A program made the position numbers and the translations under genes. Below, one piece after another: positions 10,716 to 22,938 of a stretch of DNA of 64,000 nucleotides; the stretch's first letter is position 1; each line of letters opens with the position of its first letter. A model generated the notes under the pieces. The model saw only the letters and a program-made list of their open reading frames with translations. It did no database searches and was not told where the DNA came from. The DNA comes from Gymnopus androsaceus JB14 (taxonomy: Eukaryota > Basidiomycota > Agaricomycetes > Agaricales > Omphalotaceae), in NCBI GenBank assembly GCA_009733575.1, contig ML769393.1, positions 159,018 to 223,017 of the forward strand, written 5' to 3'.

Positions 10716-13657
10716 GATACCATCCTACATCGCAGCCGTAGTCCGATCTGGTGCAATGCACTTACACGTGCATTCCTTCATTTTTTCTCCTCTTTAAATC
10801 GATCACACTTGCTTCACCAGTACTTCTGGCCCCAGGTAGAAAATAGTACATCCGGGACTCTTCAAACTGCGATTCTCATGGATGGAGCATTTGCGAGCAC
10901 TTCGGTATACTGTGGTAGCGGTACTGAAAAAATCACGCAACAGATCAAGGTCTCTGCTACGGTTGCCACAAAATGTGCTCCTGAATATTCATCAGACGTT
11001 CGTTTTTCCTTCCGTTCCATCAACTCACCGTTAAATCCTCTTGGATAGATATGGTGGGCTCATGTGTTTGAATCATTCGCTGGTAGGCACACCCTCGACT
11101 ACCAAAATCGGAAAAAGACATCACCTATGTCTGCGTTTTCACCCACGAACTCATTGCTAAACATTGCTGTGATGCCAAGCACGCTAAATCATGATCTACT
11201 TCATTCAACCTCGCCTCAAGCTGCAAGGCCACCTTCGAGTCCGAGGAAACCCTAAGCACTGCGGCTTGCAGCGTAAAGATCTGCTCAGGAGTCGCCTTTC
11301 GATCAAGTAGCTAGAACCTACTAGTACTCAAACTACTAGCATTTCGCAGACTTCCGTTACTTCTATACTGAACAACCATAAAAATACCATCGAACTGGTC
11401 TTCTAGCGACGTGCATGCTGCTACCCCATGTCTCCGAGCTTTCCCAGTTATACACTGACTTGGCACTGGCAGACGGAATAGAGGCCCTTTTAAAGAGGTA
11501 CGCTCAGCTGAGCTGTAGTATGCGACCATGCAGATCTTTGTGTACGATTTTATTTATCTTTTTCCGCGGCATCCGATTTCAGACGCTCGTGATCTTTCTC
11601 CACTTAACCTTCTCATCCTCTACGAGGCTTCCGTTCTGCAAGTAAAGACCACCCCGAAATGCAATTTTGAGAAAAACTCTCATCCAGCCCATCCAATCAG
11701 CAAAGTCACTTCGTTTTTGCAGAGTGGGTCGACTTTTCTATCATACTCCTTTATTGTTATTTAGACGTCATTCAGTTTCTGAATCTCTCATAGATCCACT
11801 TTCATGAATCATGATATTCATTCTAACCCAGTGGGTATCTGAATATATTCGCTGAATCCCTTGACCCATTTACGGACTGTGTAAGATTTGAAAGACTCGG
11901 ACATTGAAGGCATAAGCTGTATATTTGTTAAATAAATAACTGCATCCGCACACTTGCTTTCCGTGCTCCCCACGGGTGGACCTCCGAACTGGAAGATCAT
12001 GATCAAGTACATTCGACGATTCAAAGAAAGAATCCTGATGGTTCCAAGATTGATTGACTTTGTGAACATTCACTAGTAGGTCATAATCCATTTGGTGGGT
12101 ACTGGAGAGGAATGTTGTTGTACTAGACGAGCGTTGTGAGACCGTGAAGCGCTCTATGTGATCAGGACAAAAAAGGAGGAAGAGGAGGAAGAAACATGTC
12201 AATCATCCATACAAGATGTCCATGTGCTGCCAGCGTCAGCGCTCAGCATTAACGCTGACGCTGTGGGCGGTCTCTCAGCTTCTTCGACTACTTGCTACCC
12301 CAGTTACCATCTTGCCAGTGACTGGATCATGGGAAGGATCATGAGAAGGTCCTTTTCTTCTCATCCCCTTCGTTTAAGGCATCCACGAGTTCATTACTGA
12401 AGTTTTCTCCCACCTCCCCAAGTCAGTTTCTATGAAAGAAATTTGACCTATAGACGATTTTGGGAAAGTGATTAATAGTAGATAGTGGTTCGTATTAAGA
12501 AAAAACACAGTACCTAAGGAAGCTTCCTATTTTAAAGGTCATTTTCGAAAAAGGCAGGACAGGTTCCAAAGACTGGAAACCGTGTTCATCGCTAGTTACA
12601 TATATATCGAATATTAATTTGTCTTCGGAGTCTTTTCTTGAAAACAAGGAGATGGCGCTCTTTCCTCATTTGTGCATTTGTGCAATTTTGCAATAAGTAC
12701 TATTCACGGTGGGTCAGAGCGTTTTCTTGAATACGGGTCTAGATACACAGATTGTGGACACAGGAGGCGAAAGCATCGGCGTCTGTCCATCTCCACAAAC
12801 TATGGCATGCATAGTTTCACTCTCATGATAACCACACGAGATTGACAAGCTTGTCACGGCAACGTCCTGAGATGGGAGGATTCTTCTAGATGGGTTGCGG
12901 TTCTGGTAGATATCCTCAGAGAATATGTAAAGAGCCGTAGTATCGGCCAGTACTATTCTTTGAGAACATTTGCGATAGTTATGTCACCCCCACGTACGAC
13001 GGGGAAATCATTAATTGGAGCTCAGTGGTGGCAGTCGTCTTGAAGTGAAGTGTAGAAACATGTTAAAGTTATGTGGCGCGCATGGGGCCGGTCTGAAAAA
13101 GGTAGAAGATGTTTATACCTTTAAAAGTTCACTTTGGATTTGCAATGCGCCACCAAGGGTTTTGGAAGAGAAGCAGCTTCAGGAGTATAAGCAAAATGTG
13201 CGTCCAAGTCGTTCCCGCAAGCCCGACACCTGCCGTGCGGCTGCCCGAAGCGGCAGACGTCGCTCCAAATGGGGTTAATTATCTTTATTCGGTTCCTGTC
13301 CAACTACCAGGTCTACCTTTGAAAACCAGCAGTGTTTTGTTCAAGCGAATAGACTTCTGAAAGAGAAAACATGAGAAGACCCAGATTGGTAGACGTTGAA
13401 AAAAATCCTTCAAAAATAGAAAGAAGAACCGGACATTGGCCGGACGATGGCCATCTTCTAGCCATCTTCTCTTGATGTTCTCAGGAGGAAGAACGGGAAT
13501 TACAGCACCGAAATTTCGCGTCTCTTATAATTACATATTTATGCCCTTTCAACTCCGAAGTGCCCTTCCTTCTTATACTCTCATCTCTCCCGCCTCACTC
13601 TGGACACCTTTTTCCTCCCACTCTGTGTATACCCTGTTTCGCATTTAAAGCCACAGT
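10716..13657. other. About 2.9 kb without a recognised gene
   Basis: Several frames of 60-140 codons exist (10740-11255, 11415-11764, 11818-12202 minus, 13015-13360), but none shows a family motif or a coherent exon chain. A perfect inverted repeat is present at about 12231-12264. A fragment near 12770-12810 resembles part of the hypothetical protein at 1403-2085. The whole stretch may be old, decayed DNA between the two membrane-protein copies. Confidence 0.4.
12231..12264. repeat. Short inverted repeat (hairpin-forming)
   Basis: CAGCGTCAGCG and its reverse complement CGCTGACGCTG flank about 11 bases. It lies in non-genic DNA. No terminator or regulatory role can be assigned. Confidence 0.5.
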
Positions 13658-15505
13658 ATGCCTGATTGGACATCGACAGCCGAGATCGGGAAGGATGGAG
13701 GTAAGCTCGCCAATGCCAATGAAGGTGCCAGGACGCTGTAGGACTCATCAATACTTTTTACTTTAGCGGTTTTCTCAAAGTTCATGCACGCGCTCCTTGG
13801 ATTGTACATGTATGCGTGCTCATCATCTCAACCAACTCTTGCTTACGCGTCGTTTCGCTTCTAGTTGGGAATGGTTCACCTCGCTCGAATTTGATTTCGA
13901 TTATATCAGAGGCAAAAGACAGTTCCGTTGGCCTTTGGTACGCGGGTTGTTGTTTTTAGTGTTGAAAGACTCGCTGACTTTTTCGTTCCTCCAAGACCTT
14001 CTACTTTTTGAACCGTTACTGTTTGCTATTCGCTCTCATCGGAATGTCAGTCGTTCCTGTACCTTGGCGAGGTGTACCTTATTGAATATCTTTTATCGAA
14101 ACAGAGCCATCGCCCTCAATGTAACAACGTAAGTATGGTCTTGACGTTGGCGTCTAGCTTTTGGCGATCTCTGGTCTTAACCCTTTCGATACCATTAGTG
14201 AAATCAACTGTCAAGGGCTATACACCTTTAACCAGGTTCGTTCAACGCAGAACGCCGTCTATTTCTTATCCTCATTGTTCCTCAGTTGTTTGGCAATGCA
14301 GCAATCGGTCTGGCCTCGATCAATTTCTCTCTCAGAACGTAAGCAATCTTAACGAACGAAATCCTTCCAGGATCTGATAATATCTCTTTTCAGCATGGCC
14401 GTCTGGTCTCAAAGATGGTACATTGTTGCTCCTCTGGTTCTCCTTATATTGGGACAGTTTTCGCTCCTTCTACATGGTACGTAACATATTCGGTAGCCTT
14501 CTATCACTCGTACCAATGAATCATCGCTCTAGGTGTCTTGTTAAAAGCGACTTACGACCCCATCCAAGGTTGTGTTATCACTGATACGGATAACACACTG
14601 CTCGCTGCCACCTTCATATATTCCATGTGTTTTGACTTCACAGTACTTAGTCTGACCGCCTGGAAGCTCGTCATAAATGCTCCAAGGTATGTAGTCAGGC
14701 TTTTGAGCGGCTTAAATCTGTATCTGACTGTTTCTGACTAGCACGAAAGTAATGGGCCGCTCTAGGCTCGTTGTACTTATCTTCGGCGACGGTCTGATCT
14801 ACTTTTTCATTGCATTCCTGTCCAACCTTCTCGCAACTGTAAGTGTTTCTAGATCTGACGAGCTCATACATCTATAATGACGGTCTTACTAGATTTTCAT
14901 GCTGTTGAACTTGAATCCGGTCATGTCGATCATCGCAAATGTGCCCGCTGCAATTGGGTGAGTTATGCTCGCGTCCTGCTTATCTCCCGCTCCTTGTTCT
15001 GATGATTCCGTTTTTTTAGGTCTACTGTGAGTTCGATATACCTACTACCAAAGCGATACTCAATCCTTGGTTTCCTAACAGATTGTTGCATGTAGAGCAG
15101 TCCGCAGGCTGGCTCTCTTCACGTCATCTGGCCCAGAGATGTTCGCGTACGTCCAGCGCTGATTCGAATTCATCTTTTGATTTTCAACGTCTTCTTTCCA
15201 GGTCTACACAAGCCTCGACGCTCGCATTCCGCAACTCCAAATCCACCGCGCAACGCCCAAGGGTAAACACGAACATTGTGAAATCGGAGGGTGTTCACGT
15301 TCAGGTTCGTTCAGCCTTTTCTTTGCTATAAAATATTCACGTCATGTACCAGATGGAAACTTTCGAGTCGCCTTCCACTGGGCGAACTTATACCGAATAC
15401 GATGCTATGGGCAACATAATGAATAAGAGCTCCCCAGCAGACGATTTCGAACATGATCCGGAAGCTCAGCAAATCCGCAACGAGTTCAAACGTCCGCCGT
15501 ATTAG
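13658..15505 (+). CDS. Multi-pass membrane protein, DUF6533-like, copy 2
   Basis: ATG at 13658 (MPDWTSTAEIGKDG), then a chain of short exons. Blocks correspond one to one with the gene at 7840: KFMHALLGLY, WEWFTSLEFDFDYIRGKRQF, FYFLNRYCLLFALIGM, an EINCQGLYTFNQ loop, ITDTDNTLLAATFIYSMCFD, LVVLIFGDGLIYFFIAFLSN, LLATIFMLLNLNPVMSIIAN. The tail is shorter and ends NEFKRPPY at 15505. The copies are diverged throughout, so the duplication is old. Unknown function; a sensory or transport role would be speculation. Exon ends follow GTAAGT/GTACGT-like donors and were not all checked. Confidence 0.75.
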
Positions 15506-16208
15506 AGTTTGCTTTCTGTGGTTATGACATCTTAGAGGGTCGCTCGTTCGTGAAGAGAAGAACACATAAACGCGGATGAAATATTCGTCCCCATCCTCGC
15601 CAGGCTCTTCATACATGTGCGACATCGTTTTCGTCGTTCGCTATTGTTATCGCTTTGTCTTGTTCCGATTCGCATTCCACGTCGCTCGTTCCAGGTCACG
15701 CTTTCTACTGTTTTCAACAGAAAAATTCCATCACTCTTTCTTGTAACTCCAGCATCGTACAAAGCAAGCAATCATAGGATCGTTTTAGCATTTTCTAGCA
15801 TTTTTTGTTGTTGTTTCATATATTTTTCAGTTTGCAACTTCTTTTCTGTGTTTTCGAGCTTGTACAAAAACTCGGCTGTAGTATCTCCTTTAAATATCCC
15901 TTCCCAGGCCAAGCTCGCCACCAAAATATGCCACACACTACATACTTGAATGGCAGGGATCTGTGTAGTAGAATTGTACCTTTCAATTTTGTGCCTTTAT
16001 GTTACAGCCAGAAAAACGCTACATTGTTACGGCAGTTGCGCGCGTCGCGTCATACTTTAGCGCCCAATGCACGTTTCTTTGTTGACGTGTTGTTTGTCAT
16101 TGCCTTTTGGCTTCGATCGACCCTTTATCTTTTACTATATTCCTTTCAACTTGGCTCTTCAACGACGTCGGATGACTTGAACTCCTACCTATACTATAGA
16201 GCCTTGCA
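15506..16208. other. Intergenic region upstream of EXO1
   Basis: T-rich plus strand with frames at 15617-15949 and 15805-16296 that carry no family motif. It probably holds the 3' flank of the membrane gene and the EXO1 promoter and leader. Confidence 0.4.
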
Positions 16209-18912
16209 ATGGGCATTCAAGGGCTGCTACCTGCGCTCAAATCCATTCAAACTACGAAACATCTCTCAGAATTCTCTGGGCAAACTGTCGCGGTAGACGG
16301 CTACGTGTGGCTTCATAAAGGCATATTCACATGTGCCACCGAACTTGCTACTGGCAAACCGACTCACAAGTACGTTTAAAACCGTGTCGGCACCTCACAC
16401 ATATTCATTGCAGAATTCTCAATTCTCCATTAGATATGTTAATTATGCGATGGAAAAAGTTAGACTGCTTCGACATCATGGCGTAGAGCCTTACCTTGTG
16501 TTCGATGGAGGCCCTTTGCCAGCGAAGAAGGGAACAGAAGTAGAGCGTCAACGAAAACGCCAGGACCAGCTCGCTCGGGGTAACTTGCTTGCCTCTCAAG
16601 GGAAACATGTTCAAGCCCGGGATTGCTACCTCAAGTCTATAGATGTTACGCCGCAAATGGCATTTCAGCTTATCAAGGTACGTCTTTGGCTCTCCGTCGC
16701 GCGCTGTTCTTCATTGATTTTCTCTCAGGCACTACGCGCAGAATCCGTTAAATATGTCGTCGCCCCGTATGAGGCAGATGCTCAACTCACCTATCTAGAA
16801 CAACAGGGTATCGTGTCGGCAATCTTAACAGAGGACTCGGATCTTCTGGTCTTCGGCTGTCAGAATGTCCTCTTGAAGTTCGACCCTGTCGCCAGAACTG
16901 TTGTATCGATTCGCAGAGCTGACTTTGCGTCTGTTACCGCTACTTCATCGGATTCCAATGGTATATCCCTTGTAAGCTGGTCTGACACCCAGTTTCGAGC
17001 CATGGCTATCCTTAGTGGCTGTGATTACCTCCCGAGCATTCCTGGCATTGGGCTGAAGACCGCCAATGCGATGCTGAGAAAGTGGAAAACTCCGCAAGCC
17101 GTTGTTCGTCAGGTCGGGTTAGAGGGGAAGAAGCGCGTGCCGAAGGGCTATCTTGACCAGTACAAGCTTGCGGAGAAGTGTTTTCTCCATCAGCGTGTTT
17201 ATGATCTTTCGACAGAAAGGCTGGTTTATCTGACGGATGTGGACTTGCAGGATTGGGACGATGTAGCAGAGGCATATATCGGAGGGTAAGGGATAACTTC
17301 TTCAACATTATTGCTAGGAACTCATAGTCTTGTTACAGTGATCTAGACCCAGCTCTAGCCAAGCAAATTGCAATGGGAGACGCCGATCCCATCACCTTCG
17401 AGCCCATGGTGGATATAAACCCGCAATTCTGTCCACGGCCCCGTGTCCTACAAGATCTTCCCAACGGTATGCGGTCTGTCAAAGGCAAGGGTAAAGAGAA
17501 GAGCAAGAGCAAGAGCAAACCATCCGGTGGAGGTATTCTAAACTTTTTTGGTGAGCTTCTTTTCCTTTTTGTGATTTTGCCCTGGTTATACCTTCTTTAT
17601 GCGGGGTAAAGTGAGCTTGTTCGTTAACTTGGTCGACGCTAACGGTCCTTGTTTTGGTTATAGGTCCAAACCCTACCATACCTCCTCGGCCTAAATCTCC
17701 ACCTCTAAAGCTCATGACTGTTCGGAAAGGCTAGTGGCAAACGAACGCTGGCGGAAGTGATGGACCAAGACATAGCTGCGAAGAAAAAGAGGAGGAGCCC
17801 TTCATCTGCCCCGACATCCCCGAACGTAACGTCGTCAAAGTTCTTCGGGGCGTCTGTCAGACGAGCGTCGTTCCGGTGCAAAGTTAGGGCTCCAGGCGGG
17901 GTTTTCATCCCCTCGAACCGAGAAGGAGAACGCAATCGACGCGGAAGAGGAGGTAGATGATGGAGACTCACTGCTCGCTCGAGGATATGTTGATTCAGAA
18001 ATGGAACATGATATCCAATCCGACTATAATCCCGTGGAACAGGAAGATGGCTATATCTCACCTACGCCTTCGATGTCGAAAGACGTGGACGACTTATCGT
18101 CCCCAGTCAGACCCGGTCCAGTTCGGAGCTATCAGGATATACCACAGGATGACTATGATTTCGAAGTCGATCCGATATCTAGTCCTCCTCGCGCAGATCC
18201 ATCAGAACACCCTCAGCACCCTTCCTCTCAGCATGCACGCGCCAATCCACTGCCTAAAGTACTGGTTGAAGCTTCGCCTGAAGTTATTTCCAGGAAGCAG
18301 GTAGTCACGAAAAACGAACCCTCAATAAAGCTCGATCTTAGGTATTCTTTTGGGGATGAACCCTCCAGTGAAATCGACTGTGATGACGTGGACTCTTCTC
18401 CTCTATCTCCGTCACCGCTAACTCCAGATGAGCTTGTTCAGCGAGATCTAGATCGTATAGTCCCTTGGGACGATCTGGAGCTAGAAGACCCAGAGGAGAA
18501 GGAGCTCATGGCCAGTGCTTCGCGGACCAAGATTGTTGCCGCAGGATGGCGGAACCGTTGGGCTCTGGACTCGTCACGTACGACGGCCAGTATAGGTCGA
18601 AATGCGTCATTCACGCTCCTCCAGCGGAGAGAAACGAATGTGACACCGGAAGGAAGGCATCGTATTTCCCGACCCTCCAGTTCTCCTCTTGTTGTCAACT
18701 CCAGAATTGCGAGTTCATCTAAATCTGCTTCAAGATCCGCATTTCAGTCGATTGCAAACCCTATCAAAGGCAGAAAGAGTTTGACATTCTTTGGGGAGGC
18801 GGTTAATAACATCGAAGGTAGCACTGAGTCACAGGTACATATAGATGCCGGTCCCGAAGTGAATCCAGAGATATTACCCGAGACACGACTCCGGTTACAA
18901 CGGTTTCGGTGA
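16209..18912 (+). CDS. EXO1: Exonuclease 1 (RAD2/XPG family)
   Basis: Exo1 is the 5'-3' exonuclease/flap endonuclease of mismatch repair and end resection. Exon 1 is 16209-16369 (MGIQGLLPALKSI, VAVDGYVWLHKG). Exon 2 is 16434-16677, with YLVFDGGPLPAKKGTEVERQ. Exon 3 is 16729-17285, with YVVAPYEADAQLTYL, LTEDSDLLVFG and LSGCDYLPSIPGIGLKTA. Exon 4 is 17339-17550 and exon 5 starts at 17664. Catalytic acidic residues in VDG, FDGG, YEADAQ, EDSD and GCDYLPS are all present, so the nuclease core looks intact. The C-terminal tail is Ser/Pro-rich and includes GKRTLAEVMDQDIAAKKKR. It changes frame by one extra base twice, at AAA 17726-17728 and GGGG 17847-17850. The stop at 18912 may be a splice donor (GTGAGT) instead, so the true C-terminus is uncertain. 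Confidence 0.9.
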
Positions 18913-19774
18913 GTAAGGTCCACTTTGCTTCTGAAAGACAGTCAGCTTACGAAGAACCCCAGTTGCCAATAAAATCTGTTTTCCTTTCATTTCGCTGAAT
19001 TTGGAACCTTGAATATGTATGTATCCTTATTATTGCATTCGCCCGGTGCTGTGTACCTTCATTTTGTAAAAATGCGCATTCATACTAGACAGAACAATTT
19101 TTTCCGCCCTACTATCAGAGTTTTAAGCTCCGTGTGCTGGCTTGCAGCGGAGCCTGAACCTAGTGGAGCCTGAACCTAGTAATTTTGAACCAGCGCTTGT
19201 AATCTGTAATGTTCCGAGTGTTCTGAAGACCCATGTACCACTACCAGCACCAGTGACAGCAGGCCAAACTCGATCACACTGTCGAAGAACTTAGCAGCTC
19301 GTCTTACACGCAATGAGGAACGGCTTGCATTCGAAGTTGATGAGGGTTTGTTTTTCTCTAAGCCGAGGGACTCACGCCAGGAGGTTGAACAAAGCGGTAT
19401 AGTATGTGGAGCTAGTTCACCTTCCAAGACTCCTGATGTTGCACTTAGCAGCCATTTCAGAATTGAAAGGTGAGCGGAAGCGCTTAGGAACAGATAGACA
19501 GTGTGGGTTCGAATTTACTCTTTTCTCTGCGAAGTCTTAGCCTCGTTTCTCTCTTTTTTCCTATTCGACATACCCTATATGGTGCCTAGTTCAAAGTTCT
19601 ACCAAGATTCAAGTTCAGTCTTTCTTTAAAAGCCTCCCCTACCTTGCGACATTGCTACAAACTGGTTCTCGTACGTTCGCTCTACACTCTGGGACAGGCC
19701 AAGTACTAACAAATCACAGTGTTTAACTTGGCTGTTTATGCTGAGGCATCCTCAGTCTATCCACCAATCCTTTC
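18913..19774 (+). other. Intergenic or missed terminal exon after EXO1
   Basis: From about 19205 to the TGA at 19469-19471 the plus strand reads an open, coding-like segment with ITLSKNLAARLTRNEERLAF and VDEGLFFSKPRDSRQEVEQ. No start or clear family is visible. It could be a last EXO1 exon reached by a longer intron or a gene remnant. Just upstream a 16-bp unit (GGAGCCTGAACCTAGT) occurs twice in tandem near 19149-19180. Confidence 0.35.
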
Positions 19775-21141
19775 ATGGACGAACAGTACCCAAACGCGTT
19801 TCCCTCAGCTGTCCGGACTTATGATCATGCCTTCTCGAAATCCTCCGAAGTACATTCGCATGCTGGTTATCCCCAGTCCTTTCAACGCCATACCCTTGGT
19901 GATGTTCCTGTGGAAGATTACGCTCATAAGCACTCGCTGCACACCAACAACGGAGGTCACTTTGAAAGACTTCCTAGTCGACAAAGGCACACACGTTCTT
20001 TGTCTATGCAGGACGCGGATCCTTACATGGGTTCGGCTCTGCTTCATGGCAATCTGGGAACCTTTTATCAGACTCATCGTGGCGCCGCCAGTGTAAATTG
20101 CTACGTTCCTCCTCAGGGGAATGTCGATAGGCGTACTGCATACGAATACCCGCATAACGTTTGCTCTGAGCATGCTTCAAGCGACATTCTTTACGCTCAG
20201 CAGAGTACCTTGAACGAGGCAGATGCTCCACGTATTCTCTCGCCCTCCGTTCAAACATTTTCTGCAATGGCTCCTCCCGAACCCGGAATGAGCTATGTGG
20301 AACAATACAATAACGGGGCTCCTTCCATTCTCAATGACAATTTTTTCAACAATGCCAATGGCATTTGGTCCTCTTCTCCTATCCCCAGACCAACCCCTTA
20401 TGCCCTTCTCCCAGCCATACAGGTTCCGAGCAACCCTGAGCCTCGAGCCTCTTCGGAAACGAGTGTTATAACTTCTGCGGCAGATTTTGAAGCGCCTCCT
20501 CGTTCTGACACGAAAGATGCGCAAACGACAAATGAAAACACGATATCCAAGAAAAAGAAACAAGCAAAGATGCATCAATGTGAAATTTGTTTAAAACAAT
20601 TTCCACGGTGCGTACATGTTTACTTTGAAACAACAATTACTGAAGACTGATATCATTATGGTATTAGACCCAGTGGTTTGAAAACACACATGAACATACA
20701 CAATAACCATAAACGTATGTCTCCGCTAAGTGTTTTTTGAAACGCTAATCTCTTCTGACAGCGTTCTCCTGTGCGTATCCTGGATGTAAGCGAACATTCA
20801 CAGTTCGTTCTAACGCCAAAAGACATCTTCGTACACACGGGATCAATCCCGACGATGTCGCCGCGGATTTGATGGTCCCTCGATCCACTTTGGGCTTTGA
20901 AGTCAACTTCGACGAGCCCGTTGTACAAGCCGAACAGGAACATGGATTTAATAGTGTCATGCCACCGCTGAAGTGGATGACTCCTAGCCTTTCCTCTTTG
21001 AGGTCTGTTCCAGAAGACGCCGACTCCGATTGGGAGGATGGAAATGAAGACGCAATTGTTGAGCAGTGCGCTCATTCGCTAAAAATTCCGCTTAAGCATG
21101 TCATACCTTCTGAAGATCAAGAAGGCATAGGAGAAGAGTAG
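19775..21141 (+). CDS. C2H2 zinc-finger transcription factor
   Basis: ATG at 19775 begins a long His/Ser/Pro-rich, disordered N-terminal part (exon 1, 19775-20607). Introns are 20608-20667 and 20715-20761. Two adjacent C2H2 fingers are assembled across the splices: CEICLKQFPRPSGLKTHMNIH and FSCAYPGCKRTFTVRSNAKR followed by HLRTH. A basic KKKKQ stretch precedes the fingers and may be a nuclear localisation signal. The acidic tail after the fingers reads PEDADSDWEDGNEDAIVEQ. The model stops at TAG 21139-21141, but the same frame stays sensible for 18 more codons (EERDSYADAEPYPYHASLG) up to a GTGAGC donor, so the stop may be a mutation or error. Target genes cannot be inferred. Confidence 0.8.
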
Positions 21142-21696
21142 GAAGAACGCGACTCTTATGCCGATGCGGAACCTTATCCATACCATGCATCTCTAGGTGA
21201 GCCTTCTTCGTGTTAACTGAACCAGCCGCATTCTTTCTCACAGGATATTTTAAAAGTTCCGCTGACTTTCTGGTCCTGTTGCCCAAAACCCTCGCTTACT
21301 TGTCGCATGATAGCCTTGGCGGCTTTCCAGGCATCGCAGAAAGGAACGTTTTTGTTTAATTTGGCTACTAGCATTATGCACTGGGTATCTTGATCGGTCA
21401 GATCATGCAGCATGCTTCAGTGGACAGTTTCTTGGACCCACAACACGATGTTTTCCCTGAGGCGCTGGTTCCGCCTATTGTCGATGATACTATGCCTTAC
21501 ATCTTTTTTTGCGTGCACACTCGGATATCCCAATTTTTGAAATAATACAAGAAATTTTTGTCGATATACAGGAATCACAAAAGCTATACTGTATACACAT
21601 ACTGATGACAAAAAAAACTACAAAAATAGCTCGATATATTCAGCTTTGACTTTGATCACATGTTTTCGTGGGAGACGTAGGTCGTTCTTAACCACC
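21142..21696. other. Region after the zinc-finger gene
   Basis: The first 55 bases read as a continuation of the zinc-finger protein up to GTGAGC at about 21197, followed by a plausible 47-nt intron ending TTTCTCACAG and a further open stretch of about 40 codons. The rest holds no recognised gene and presumably contains the promoter of the folate gene that starts at 21697. Confidence 0.4.
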
Positions 21697-22593
21697 ATGC
21701 TGTCAACTATTCAAAGTCAAAAGCGGGCTCTGCGGAAATCCATGTCTACTGCGCTTCGCTCATTGGATCCGTTAAGCGTTATGGAGCAATGTACTTCTTC
21801 AAATTAGTTCTGCAATCACAATTAATCCCGTTCGTTAAAATAGCTCGCGCGGTAGCTGCACAAGTTCTGGCTCTTCCGGCGTTCCAGGGCTGCAAAAACG
21901 TGAGCTGCTTCCTCAGTATGCCATTGGGAGAGCTCGACACATCTGAAATTGTTGCAGAAATTCTTAAATCAGGTTGGTCCTTCCCTTCCACCCCCGGTCT
22001 GGCGTCTGACATGCTGTACCCAGAAAACAAGTCCTTATTCGTACCAAAAGTCTGCTCAGATGGCGCTATGGAGTTTATGAAGCTATATAACCAGCGCGAT
22101 CTTGATACTTTATCAAGTGGTCTATGGGGTATACGAGAGCCTTCCGTCGATTGGGAGAACAGTCCACGCGTGAATGGTTTGTTTTGAAGTGTCTCAAATC
22201 ATTCATACTATGCTGATCATCATCAAAGCAATGGATGCTGGGCTAGACGTAATTTTAATGCCGGGTAAGTATGTAGGAGCTAGATCCACCGTCGGATTCT
22301 GACCGTTCCTTTTTTCTAGGTGTCGCCTTCGATCGTTCTATGTCTCGACTCGGCCACGGGAAAGGGTACTATGATAGGTATATCGCACGCTACGTCGCTA
22401 GTGGAAGACCTCGGCCTTTGCTAGGTAAGCCTTGAATCGATCAACATTCAATGCTTGAAGTTGCTGAACATGCGTTGTGCTGTCAGTGTCGTTGGCACTG
22501 CGTAATCAATTATTGGATTTAACAATTCCAGTCGATGAACATGATTGCAAGATGGATATGATTGTTACACCCGATGAAATTGTAATGGTTTAG
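21697..22593 (+). CDS. 5-formyltetrahydrofolate cyclo-ligase (5,10-methenyl-THF synthetase)
   Basis: This cytosolic or mitochondrial enzyme uses ATP to convert 5-formyl-THF to 5,10-methenyl-THF. Five exons give one uninterrupted frame: 21697-21790, 21844-22176, 22229-22264, 22320-22424, 22487-22593. The N-terminus has KRALRKSMSTALRSLDP, the Arg/Lys-rich helix typical of the family. The ATP/folate-binding signature PGVAFDRSMSRLGHGKGYYD is assembled across intron 3, and VDEHDCKMDMIVTPDEI follows near the C-terminus. Length (about 224 aa) is normal. Unlike many neighbours it shows no frame error. Donors are GTACTT, GTTTGT, GTAAGT and GTAAGC. Confidence 0.92.
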
Positions 22594-22938
22594 TGATACA
22601 TGTGTTGGTCGAAGAAGGTAGCAGATACGTATTCAAACCCGAGGGAGATGACAAAACACTAAAACGTGGAAAGAATCTTCAAACTCAGATGACTAGTAAT
22701 TCCTCGTCGGAATCATCATTGATGTCTTTCCAATTGAGAGTTTCCTAGATGAAGCAATCAGCTATGAGAGAAAATTCGAAATTTTTCTGCGACGCACATT
22801 CCAAGGCGAGCTGAGACTAGTCCCTTCTACTATAGCCGGTACATCTGTCTTTGTATTTACCATGATGAAGTCGTGAAGTATGGGGTTTACCCTGAAAAGG
22901 CGTTAAAAAAGAAGTTTTATTTGGATGTTTGGAGGGTC
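22594..22938 (+). other. Short coding-like segment, unassigned
   Basis: About 22600-22749 the plus strand reads VEEGSRYVFKPEGDDKTLKR and then a Ser-rich tail to a stop. A little further on, another frame reads YERKFEIFLRRTFQGELRL. Neither is joined to a gene model and no family is recognised. This may be a decayed exon or the 3' untranslated region of the folate enzyme. Confidence 0.25.

Noticed and set aside
12720..12830. Decayed copy of the hypothetical protein at 1403-2085
   Set aside because: The shared stretch (GESIGVCPSPQT against GDSVGVCPSIQA) is only about 12 residues, too short to call.
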